From Gammaproteobacteria bacterium (GTDB taxonomy: Bacteria; Pseudomonadota; Gammaproteobacteria; UBA6186; Azoamicaceae), in assembly GCA_013288135.1 (NCBI GenBank), contig JABDCL010000001.1, positions 186,001 through 250,000 of the forward strand: a stretch of 64,000 nt of DNA, written 5' to 3'. Under the pieces are notes generated by a model that was given only the letters and a program-made list of their open reading frames with translations, did not search any database and was not told where the DNA came from. Every line of letters starts with the position of its first letter. The first letter of the stretch is position 1. Made by a program: the position numbers and the translations under genes. Shown one piece after another: positions 54,997 through 62,203 of this stretch.

Positions 54997-55007
54997 CATT
55001 GGACAAA
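54982..55007 (+). repeat. Dispersed GGTGTCAAATCTTGACATT repeat, copy 2
   Basis: GGTGTCAAATCTTGACATTG then GACAAA. It supplies the hydrolase stop codon (GGT GTC AAA TCT TGA). It is identical over 26 bases to 57145-57170. Confidence 0.75.
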
Positions 55008-55011
55008 CTCC

Positions 55012-57003
55012 TTAGGGCTTGAATGGCCCCTTAATGCGAGCGAAGTGTTTGTTCATTTTTTCTACTTCTTCTTGTATTTCGTTATAAAACTCATCCCAAC
55101 TCTGAATTTCTTCCGTCCTTTTTTTCAAAAGGTTTTGGGTTATTTCTAATCTTTCAACAATTTCTTTTATCTGTTTTTCTCGCCTCTCCTTTGCTTTTTT
55201 CATATAAACATTTGAGGGATCGTCCTTAAGATCAGAGATAAATTCATCTCGTAAATGCTCAACATGCTCTTTCAAACGTTTATCAGCATCCGCTTGCATT
55301 AGAATAGCCTCACATTCTGTCTCTGCTATTTTTTTTCGAATACCACATAAATTCAACTTTAATTCTAATGATTCCCTTTCACTAAAAATTTCCTTTGCTA
55401 TTTTCTCATTCACACTTTCTTCCAATAAGGTTAAGTTATTTAAAATCCCTTGCCATTGTTCTATAATTGAAGTAAATCTATCTGCTGCACCTATTCCTTT
55501 TTTATAATACTCGAGATTCTCAGTAATTTTTTCCACCATCCCATGTAGCCAAACTACAATATTTTTCGCTGTTAAACCCTCTTGTTTTATGTACAATTGA
55601 GTCGCGCTTAAGCCATGTGGTTCTAACTCTCGGTTTGGTTCTGGCGGTTTTAATGAGGATTTTAGTTGAGAAATATCGGCTTGATTATTTGCTGTTGTAA
55701 TTCTTTTTTCCTGGGATGCCTTCTGTATCCTATTTTCAGCGAGTGAAACATTTAAGGCATTATAGCCTCTATTGGTGGAATATTGTTCAAATACTGAATC
55801 AAATTTAGAAAATTCACTTAATGGAAAATATATATCGCCCAAATAAATACCTTCAGCATCCGAATGAATGAGTTCTTGAGTAACATTACCATCAGCGTCT
55901 ATTTGACATAAAAAATAGTCATCATCAGTGCGAGTTATAAACAGTGAATTACGGGGAAATTTTTGGAGTTCCGATATTAAATAAAAAGACTCCCCTAAAT
56001 AGTAGTTGGATGAAGACAAGGTATGCTGAGCAATTATTTGATTAATTTTTTCGTTCTTTTTTGCTAAAGCAGCACTTAATATCTCAGAAGATAATGGCAA
56101 ACCTTGTTTCAAATAGATTGAGATAAATGTAGCAACAGTGACAACATCCTTCGTTGCAATAGCTGATAATAAGATATCCTTTCTTCCTGATAACTTAGAT
56201 TTAACGTTTAAATTTAAAAATATTTCATTAAATCTTCTTTTAAATAACTGAGCACTATATGGAGAATCAAGGCTCGCAACAGTTAGCATATTTTCTGGTT
56301 TTATGAAGGCTACATTTTCTGATTTATAGCGACTAGTTTCCCTATCATATTTTTCGATCCATTCTGTTACTTCTTTTTCATCCTTCTCAGGAGGTCTATT
56401 CATCCAAAGCCATTCTTCATAAAGTTTTTTCGTAACTTTTTCTCTGTAGAAAGGAAATTCATCTATGGTATAGCATTCATTTGACCCAAGCCAAGGATCT
56501 ATGTATGCGGTGACTAAAACTTCATTTCCAGATTCATCTTTTGTCTTCATATCGAGACGGATCATGGCATGATCAAACAAAGGCAACTTCTGAACAAAAA
56601 TACAAATATCTCCTCTAGCAAAAGCTTCAGAATACAGTGGTTGAGAGAGAAAATAATCACAAAGGAAAGATACTCCAACAGTACTCATTCCATAACAGTT
56701 TCCAGCTCTGTTATAAGAGTGACGCGCTGCAGCTATAGCCAGATTCTCAATTCTACTGTTCGAAGGTTGGTAAGGCGTGTCCCCCGGTGACGTTAGCCAT
56801 TTCCCTAGTATCTTATGTCCATATACCCTCTCGGTAAGAGATGCTTCAGATTCTAATATTGCGAGTGACGACTTGCCCATATCTGATCGCACATTACTTG
56901 AGCCTAGTAATTGAGTACGTGTTTTTCGACTAATTTGAAGCCCCAAATCTTTTAAAATTTTAGAAATTCTAGCTTTTTCTGTACTGGAAGTAGCTGCACA
57001 CAT
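55012..57003 (-). CDS. Large protein with possible Cys-His-Asp protease-like domain and coiled-coil tail (candidate effector)
   Basis: 663 residues, not assignable to a named family. Residues 98-175 contain NRAGNCYGMSTVGVSFL, then LFDHAMIRLDM and VTAYIDPWLGS. The GNC...DHA...DPW pattern (C103, H145, D169) is that of papain-like or transglutaminase-like domains found in many bacterial effectors. The middle has irregular helical and beta segments (300-430). The last 180 residues are strongly charged helices (EKIAKEIFSERESLELKLNL, KERREKQIKEIVERLEITQN) and likely a coiled coil. No signal peptide. The gene is monocistronic and flanked on both sides by copies of the dispersed repeat. A host-directed role is inferred. 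Confidence 0.6.
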   Translation of the reverse strand: MCAATSSTEKARISKILKDLGLQISRKTRTQLLGSSNVRSDMGKSSLAILESEASLTERVYGHKILGKWLTSPGDTPYQPSNSRIENLAIAAARHSYNRAGNCYGMSTVGVSFLCDYFLSQPLYSEAFARGDICIFVQKLPLFDHAMIRLDMKTKDESGNEVLVTAYIDPWLGSNECYTIDEFPFYREKVTKKLYEEWLWMNRPPEKDEKEVTEWIEKYDRETSRYKSENVAFIKPENMLTVASLDSPYSAQLFKRRFNEIFLNLNVKSKLSGRKDILLSAIATKDVVTVATFISIYLKQGLPLSSEILSAALAKKNEKINQIIAQHTLSSSNYYLGESFYLISELQKFPRNSLFITRTDDDYFLCQIDADGNVTQELIHSDAEGIYLGDIYFPLSEFSKFDSVFEQYSTNRGYNALNVSLAENRIQKASQEKRITTANNQADISQLKSSLKPPEPNRELEPHGLSATQLYIKQEGLTAKNIVVWLHGMVEKITENLEYYKKGIGAADRFTSIIEQWQGILNNLTLLEESVNEKIAKEIFSERESLELKLNLCGIRKKIAETECEAILMQADADKRLKEHVEHLRDEFISDLKDDPSNVYMKKAKERREKQIKEIVERLEITQNLLKKRTEEIQSWDEFYNEIQEEVEKMNKHFARIKGPFKP

Positions 57004-57144
57004 TATTAAAATCCTCCCCCCTTACCCTTGTTATACCTAGATTACATTCATTGAGACCCTATTTATTAACATAGATTCCCCTCACACAAGTTTTCGTCCC
57101 ACAGAAAAAGAGATGGGATCTCCATACAGATTCAAAAGAGTAAT

Positions 57145-57170
57145 GGTGTCAAATCTTGACATTGGACAAA
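57145..57170 (+). repeat. Dispersed GGTGTCAAATCTTGACATT repeat, copy 3
   Basis: Identical to 54982-55007 over 26 bases. It lies between the large effector-like gene and the small XRE regulator. Confidence 0.75.
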
Positions 57171-57182
57171 CCCCTTTTACAA

Positions 57183-57392
57183 TTAATTTCGATCTTGATA
57201 AGCGAGAATATCACCCGGGCTGCACTGCAAATGTTTACAAATTGCGGCCAAGGTCGAAAAACGAATCGCCTTTGCTTTACCTGTTTTTAAGATAGATAAA
57301 TTTTGCTCATTGATACCAATTAATTTTGCAAGTTCATTGGATCTCATTTTCCGCGTTGCCAACATGACATCTATGTTAATAACAATGCTCAT
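57183..57392 (-). CDS. XRE-family helix-turn-helix regulator (YozG-like)
   Basis: 69 residues, almost only a Cro/C1-type HTH: MLATRKMRSNELAKLIGINE, QNLSILKTGKAKAIRFSTLA, AICKHLQCSPGDILAYQ. It is the usual partner of DUF2975 membrane proteins. It begins 9 bases after the DUF2975 gene and likely autoregulates the pair. Confidence 0.92.
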   Translation of the reverse strand: MSIVINIDVMLATRKMRSNELAKLIGINEQNLSILKTGKAKAIRFSTLAAICKHLQCSPGDILAYQDRN

Positions 57393-57401
57393 AAAAACCT
57401 C

Positions 57402-57935
57402 CTAAATTGTTAATTCTTTGTCTTCTTCTAGTTTTCTGCCCTCTTCCATAATCCATGATATTAAAACTACGATTCCTCCAATGATCATGTTAGATAATTC
57501 ATCACTTCCAAATCCAACAGCAATGATATGTCCCCCTGAAGGCGCATCCATAGTCAAAACAAGACTTAACAAGGGTTGTGTAACCAAGGAAGCAGCAACC
57601 TGAGCGATGAGCGTATATCCGATTTTTTTAATAAAAAGTACATTCTGAATTCCAAATATATTATTCTTAGAATATAATGTAAACAATTGAATCAGATAAT
57701 AAAAACTCATCATCACGATTAAAGTCGGGATCATTTCAACCATACAAGCCAAAGCACGCACCATGAATCGCAACGATTGGATATCTACTTCTACAGGAAG
57801 TCTCACAAATGAAAGATAAGAAAGTGGAATTGTGATTGCACCCAACCACGTTGCAATAACCATCAATGGATATAAAAAAATCAATACTTTAAATAATAAG
57901 CCGAATCGATAACTAATTAAATTAATTCTACTCAT
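57402..57935 (-). CDS. DUF2975 membrane protein
   Basis: 177 residues with four membrane helices (FGLLFKVLIFLYPLMVIATW, VEMIPTLIVMMSFYYLIQLF, TLIAQVAASLVTQPLLSLVL, NMIIGGIVVLISWIMEEGRK). The last helix, followed by EGRKLEEDKELTI, is the DUF2975 hallmark. It is paired with a downstream YozG-like XRE regulator as in Firmicutes and other bacteria. Function unknown; such pairs are thought to sense a membrane or host signal. Confidence 0.88.
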   Translation of the reverse strand: MSRINLISYRFGLLFKVLIFLYPLMVIATWLGAITIPLSYLSFVRLPVEVDIQSLRFMVRALACMVEMIPTLIVMMSFYYLIQLFTLYSKNNIFGIQNVLFIKKIGYTLIAQVAASLVTQPLLSLVLTMDAPSGGHIIAVGFGSDELSNMIIGGIVVLISWIMEEGRKLEEDKELTI

Positions 57936-58056
57936 TTCATACTCTCCTTAATTTTTTACGATAAGTAAATCAAATCTTAGAATATGAAATTATCGATTGT
58001 CAATAAATATTTATTAAGTTATGGAGTCAAATCTTGAAATAATCTAATCTCTATTA

Positions 58057-58347
58057 TTAAAAAGTCCTTTTTGGCAAGGATGGAGGGGGATCCTGATGAC
58101 ACACGAGATGCCAATATGTCCATGATCTTGGATCAAAAATGCCCGGAGGAGCCTGTTTCAAAGCTTCTGAAAAGTCTTTAAGTGTTAGAAATTGACGTAC
58201 AATCTTAATATCTTCCTGAGTGCCATAAGTCATTAAATAAGCAAGAAAATGGTTCGGATTTTCTAAGGTATCTTCTGGTTTTTTGAACCAAACAACTCGT
58301 CTTGCCACTTTGAGTAATGCTGGTGTTTTAGGTAAATATAGGGTCAT
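58057..58347 (-). CDS. Small helical protein coupled to the AbiEii-type gene (possible antitoxin)
   Basis: 96 residues. The pattern LAYLMTYGTQEDIKIVRQFL followed by LKDFSEALKQAPPGIFDPRS and WTYWHLVC resembles small all-helical proteins (DUF6922-like) found next to nucleotidyltransferase toxins. It starts 1 base after the stop of the AbiEii-type gene, so the two are one unit. The antitoxin role is inferred from context. Confidence 0.6.
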   Translation of the reverse strand: MTLYLPKTPALLKVARRVVWFKKPEDTLENPNHFLAYLMTYGTQEDIKIVRQFLTLKDFSEALKQAPPGIFDPRSWTYWHLVCHQDPPPSLPKRTF

Positions 58348-58348
58348 A

Positions 58349-59017
58349 TTATTTTAATGCCCCTAATTTCTTTGCCTCAAGCTTCGATAATTTTTCCATA
58401 TCCAAATTTTCAACTAATTTTTTCAATCTTTTTTTAATTTCTGGGTCCAGATTTTTCAATTCGGGTTCATCAAAATAACACACTGCCTTTAATGTAATAT
58501 ACGGATTAAAAGAGTTTCCATAAACCGCCTGTCCACAAGCCAAGATCGTTTCTAAATTGATTTTACCCATTGTGACGAGTGCATCTATATCTAAATAATC
58601 TTTTAATTCGACTCGTTTCTGTATAACGGCTGCTTTAGTTCCTGCAAGATCTTGTAAACTTGCTACATGGATTTGATTAGATGCCACAAGAGATGGAAAA
58701 CAAACTTGCCCAATATTCAAACCTCCAAAAAAAGAAACAAGAACTTCTCCTTCTCGCTCAATTCTACAAGTCAAAGTATTCGTTGTTTGTTGCAAGATAA
58801 TTGAATCTTTAAGATAAGGTATTTCTCTGTATAATTGTTCTGGATCAAACTCATTAGATGAGAAAAAGTCAAAGTCAATAGAAACTCGATGCCCCAATCT
58901 AAGCGCTATTGCTGTTCCACCATATAAAATAAAATATTGCGGCGTATTGTACAGTTCCTCCCACAATTTTAATTGAGGCTTTGGTAAAATATTCAAATTG
59001 GGAATTAAGAGATCCAT
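58349..59017 (-). CDS. AbiEii/AbiGii-like nucleotidyltransferase (second copy type)
   Basis: 222 residues. YNTPQYFILYGGTAIALRLG then HRVSIDFDFFSS is the GG...DxD nucleotidyltransferase site. VASLQDLAGTKAAVIQKRVE and LKDYLDIDAL are the later conserved blocks. It is unlike the AbiEii at 43960 apart from these motifs. It forms a two-gene unit with the 96-residue protein behind it. Confidence 0.8.
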   Translation of the reverse strand: MDLLIPNLNILPKPQLKLWEELYNTPQYFILYGGTAIALRLGHRVSIDFDFFSSNEFDPEQLYREIPYLKDSIILQQTTNTLTCRIEREGEVLVSFFGGLNIGQVCFPSLVASNQIHVASLQDLAGTKAAVIQKRVELKDYLDIDALVTMGKINLETILACGQAVYGNSFNPYITLKAVCYFDEPELKNLDPEIKKRLKKLVENLDMEKLSKLEAKKLGALK

Positions 59018-59203
59018 TTGATTATTATAATAATTTTACTCAATAAAATCAAATGGCTATATTGCCGCCCTAACTTACACCGCGCTGACCCCTTGTATAG
59101 GATTCCATGAGTATGGTAAACTAACCTATTAAGTATTCTGGGATTTTGAGTACTTGATTGCATTATCTTAAAACAATTTTTTTAGAGTGTAAGGATTATC
59201 AAA

Positions 59204-59857
59204 ATGCGTGTAATTGTCGGTAAAAAAATTCGTGTTGTTGACCGTTGATGAGTCGAGGAGCTCTTAAGCTCTTATAATGATATCCATATCGACTTGGGTA
59301 CGGGTGACGGTTCCTACGTTATTCACCATGCTCGAAAATCGCCTAATAGCTTCTTTATCGGTATAGACAGTAACGCAGAGAATCTGTGTGATAACTCTCG
59401 TAAGACTTCTATATTCTCTGAAAAACGTGGTTTAAAAAACGCTTTATTTGTTCACGCGGGTATTGAAACACTGCCGGTAGAATTATTCGGTTTTGCATCT
59501 ACCCTTACCATTCTTTTGCCCTGGGGTTCTCTCTTATCAGCTGTTGCTAAACCAGAGATTTCTCTATTACATAAATTGACTGAGCTTTGCTGCAAACATA
59601 CCACTATCAGAATTATTTTTGGTTACGATCACGCCACGGAACAAAAAAAGATCGAGAAATTAGGTTTACCTGAACTAACTGCTGAACAGTTAAATCGTTT
59701 AGTGTATCAGTACTCTCTGGCCGGCTTGAACATTCGATGGCGAATGCTAGAACAGAAAGACATTAAAAATATTCCAACGACCTGGGCAAAAAAATTGGCT
59801 TATGGTAAAAAACGTCAATTCGTAGAAATCTATTCAACCATCAACAACAGCAATTAA
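59204..59857 (+). pseudogene. 16S rRNA (adenine-1408-N1)-methyltransferase-like gene (KamB/NpmA type) with tandem in-frame TGA stops
   Basis: ATG 59204, 8 bases after AAGGA, begins MRVIVGKKIRVVDR, then codons 15-16 (59246-59251) are TGA TGA. The frame continues as VEELLSSYNDIHIDLGTGDG, SYVIHHARKSPNSFFIGIDS, LTILLPWGSLLSAVAKPE and TTWAKKLAYGKKRQFVEIYS. GTGDG (SAM binding) and LPWGSLL are signatures of the KamB/NpmA aminoglycoside-resistance methyltransferases. A TTG at 59294 could start a 187-residue protein lacking the first strand. The rest looks well conserved, so the stop mutation may be recent. Confidence 0.8.
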
Positions 59858-59973
59858 AAAATGGACTAAAATAACAGAATTCCATTAATTAACTATTTGT
59901 GATATTCTAAAAAAATTAACAAGCTTGACAATGCAAAGAAAGGAAAATGTACAATCTTGTAGGGAGAATTACT

Positions 59974-60537
59974 ATGTTAAAGCTAGGCATCATCATTGGA
60001 AGTACTCGTCCAGGTCGAAAGGCAGAAACTGTAGCACGTTGGGTTTACGAAATAGCATCAAAGCGCAGTGATGCCGAGTTTGAAGTAGTAGATATCAAAG
60101 AATACAACTTGCCGTTACTGGATGAAGCTGTTTCACCAGCGATGGGGCAATATAGTCAGCCACATACAAAAACTTGGGCCGCAAAGATAGATACCTTCGA
60201 TGCCTTTGTGTTCGTCACCCCAGAATATAATCATGGTACCTCTGGCGCACTTAAGAACGCTATCGATTTCTTATATCGTGAATGGAACAACAAAGCAGCA
60301 GGTTTTGTGAGCTACGGTAGTATCGGGGGAGCTCGAGCTGTCGAGCATCTACGACTAGTCATGGCTGAGTTGCAAATTGCCGATGTGCGAGCCCAAGTGA
60401 TGCTCTCACTTTTCACTGATTTTGAGAACTTCACCGTATTCAAACCAGCATCACATCATGAAAAGTTGGTCCATACCATGCTAGATCAGGTGATCGCTTG
60501 GGGAGAGGCATTAAAACCTCTAAGAAAGAAATCTTAG
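59974..60537 (+). CDS. NADPH-dependent FMN reductase family protein
   Basis: 187 residues from ATG 59974, 8 bases after GGAG. It has a flavodoxin-like fold: LGIIIGSTRPGRKAETVARW is the FMN phosphate loop, VFVTPEYNHGTSGALKNAID the flavin-contact loop and GFVSYGSIGGARAVEHLRLV the end. It resembles chromate/quinone reductases (ChrR/YieF-like). Confidence 0.9.
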   Translation: MLKLGIIIGSTRPGRKAETVARWVYEIASKRSDAEFEVVDIKEYNLPLLDEAVSPAMGQYSQPHTKTWAAKIDTFDAFVFVTPEYNHGTSGALKNAIDFLYREWNNKAAGFVSYGSIGGARAVEHLRLVMAELQIADVRAQVMLSLFTDFENFTVFKPASHHEKLVHTMLDQVIAWGEALKPLRKKS

Positions 60538-60680
60538 AAAGATAAGCCCTCGTAATAATTGATGAGCAGGTGACAAATTCAAAAACAAAGGGTGTCAGAG
60601 CGGGCCATTGAAAGTAGTTAAAATGCTTGAAAAATCTACATTTTTATTTTTAGCGGCTTCTAATTTTCATATTTAATATG

Positions 60681-61022
60681 TTATGTCTTCTTTACAAACT
60701 CTGACTTTAATTTCATAGAACCAATTCCTTCAATTCTGCAATCAATATTGTGATCACCTTCAACCAACCTGATATTTTTTACCTTAGTGCCAACTTTTAC
60801 TACTTGTGAGGAGCCTTTCACTTTTAAATCTTTTATGACTGTAACAGTATCTCCATCCTGAAGAACATTACCATGTGCGTCTTTAACAATTAAACCAGTT
60901 TCAACTAATTTTTCATCATTCCCATGAGACCATTCATATGCACATTCCGGGCAAACAAAAAATGTACCATCTACATAAGTGTATTCCGAATTGCATTTTG
61001 GACATTTTGGCATAGGGTTCAT
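60681..61022 (-). CDS. yjdM: PhnA/YjdM family zinc-ribbon protein
   Basis: 113 residues. [16 protein letters not shown] and [11 protein letters not shown] form a four-cysteine zinc ribbon. The C-terminal domain ([20 protein letters not shown] then [20 protein letters not shown]) is the PhnA domain. Despite its old name it is not a proven part of phosphonate breakdown; the role is uncertain. Confidence 0.93.
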   Translation of the reverse strand: MNPMPKCPKCNSEYTYVDGTFFVCPECAYEWSHGNDEKLVETGLIVKDAHGNVLQDGDTVTVIKDLKVKGSSQVVKVGTKVKNIRLVEGDHNIDCRIEGIGSMKLKSEFVKKT

Positions 61023-61045
61023 TATTTAGCCTCCTGTTGTGTTAT

Positions 61046-61118
61046 GGTGTCAAATCTTGACTATCTTGACATTGGACATAGCTGATGCCAGTTGTGTCCA
61101 ATGTCAAAATTTGACACC
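61046..61118. repeat. Inverted pair of dispersed repeats
   Basis: GGTGTCAAATCTTGAC (from 61046, with a short internal duplication CTATCTTGAC before ATTGGACA) faces an inverted copy, TGTCCAATGTCAAAATTTGA then CACC (61095-61118). The arms can pair into a long hairpin between the two minus-strand genes. The right arm encodes the last codons and stop of the gene at 61104. Confidence 0.75.
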
Positions 61119-61844
61119 AGGGAGGCTCGGACGACAAATGGGGTCTGAGCTGGGATCTGACCCGATCGTCACAGGTTCAGGCACTCCTTTCTTATCTTGA
61201 GTAAGACGCTCAAACTCATAAAGAATGCTCGCGCTGGCCTGTGATTTTGATAACTTTTCCATCATTTGCTTGAATGCCACTAATTGCGCATCAGTAAAAG
61301 AAACTGTACCAACAATGGCATTTAGTTGTTGAACAAATGGTATTGAAAGTGACCATTTAAAACAATACCCATTTTCGGCTGTAAAGCCTGCATCTGCAAG
61401 TTCCTTTTGAATTAATGTTTGAGTCTGCCTAAAACTCGAGTCCAGAGCCGGACTCACGGATAATCTTGCTTGGGAAACATCTCCATAATGAGCCGCACTC
61501 GGCCCCCATTCCCCCATACTGATTCTCAGTTGGGGTTCGAGAACAAAAGATCGGGAATCAACGGGATGAGCATTCAAAATACCTATGATTTTTCGAGTAA
61601 CTTCTGATCCTATTTTTTCTAAAGGTATCTCTTGTCCTGGTCGGTATTGGTAGGAAATACGAAATAATTCGATATAGAATTCTTTAGGTTTATAAGCTCC
61701 TGAAGATTTTAGAAATAAAGGAGGCATGTTATCGATTCCCTGAGCTGCAGCGATGATACTTTGGGCCATCGGATCGCTCTCCAGAAGTCTAAGCGTATAT
61801 GTTTCCAATGGATACACATATAAGTTATCTGAGCTGGCCGCCAT
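61104..61844 (-). CDS. Uncharacterised protein
   Basis: 246 residues, not recognised. It has no signal peptide or membrane helix and a mixed helical and beta composition. Features include LETYTLRLLESDPMAQSIIA near the start, LEPQLRISMGEWGPSAAHYG in the middle and TDAQLVAFKQMMEKLSKSQA near the end. The final GVKF and stop come from the inverted dispersed repeat. It lies downstream of two tRNA genes on the same strand. Confidence 0.5.
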   Translation of the reverse strand: MAASSDNLYVYPLETYTLRLLESDPMAQSIIAAAQGIDNMPPLFLKSSGAYKPKEFYIELFRISYQYRPGQEIPLEKIGSEVTRKIIGILNAHPVDSRSFVLEPQLRISMGEWGPSAAHYGDVSQARLSVSPALDSSFRQTQTLIQKELADAGFTAENGYCFKWSLSIPFVQQLNAIVGTVSFTDAQLVAFKQMMEKLSKSQASASILYEFERLTQDKKGVPEPVTIGSDPSSDPICRPSLPGVKF

Positions 61845-61870
61845 GAATTACATCCTTATTGTATCAATGG

Positions 61871-61892
61871 GGTCAGATCCATGGATCTGACC
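61871..61892. repeat. Perfect 22-bp palindrome
   Basis: GGTCAGATCCA followed by its exact complement TGGATCTGACC. It lies 10 bases beyond the tRNA-Arg 3' end. The sequence GGGGTCAGATCC resembles the dispersed GGGGTCAAATC repeats. There is no T-run. Confidence 0.6.
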
Positions 61893-61901
61893 AGAATTAA
61901 C

Positions 61902-61978
61902 TGGCGCGCCCGGACCGATTCGAACGGCCGACCGCCTGGTTCGTAGCCAGGTACTCTATCCAACTGAGCTACGGGCGC
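61902..61978 (-). tRNA. tRNA-Arg (anticodon ACG)
   Basis: The acceptor stem GCGCCCG pairs with CGGGCGC. The D-arm is AGCTCAGTTGGATAGAGT, the anticodon stem-loop is CCTGG-CTACGAA-CCAGG (ACG), and the T-arm contains GTTCGAATC. CCA is encoded (61904-61902). Confidence 0.97.
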
Positions 61979-61989
61979 TTAAAAACTAT

Positions 61990-62082
61990 TGGCGGAGAGA
62001 GAGGGATTCGAACCCTCGATGGAGCTATTAACCCCATACTCCCTTAGCAGGGGAGCGCCTTCAGCCTCTCGGCCATCTCTCC
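61990..62082 (-). tRNA. tRNA-Ser (anticodon GCT)
   Basis: The acceptor stem GGAGAGA pairs with TCTCTCC, with a long class II variable arm. The anticodon loop CTGCTAA (GCT) sits on stem CCC/GGG, the T-arm contains GTTCGAATC, and CCA is encoded. It lies 11 bases upstream of tRNA-Arg and is co-transcribed with it. Confidence 0.97.
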
Positions 62083-62203
62083 AACTCCTAAATCAAGAGC
62101 AAAAGTCTAACATAAAAGCTACAAGCCGGATAGGGATTGAGAGACTTGTGTCTAAAAGAATATTCGGAACCCTCGAGGTTTAAGCAATACGAGCCCTTTA
62201 TAA

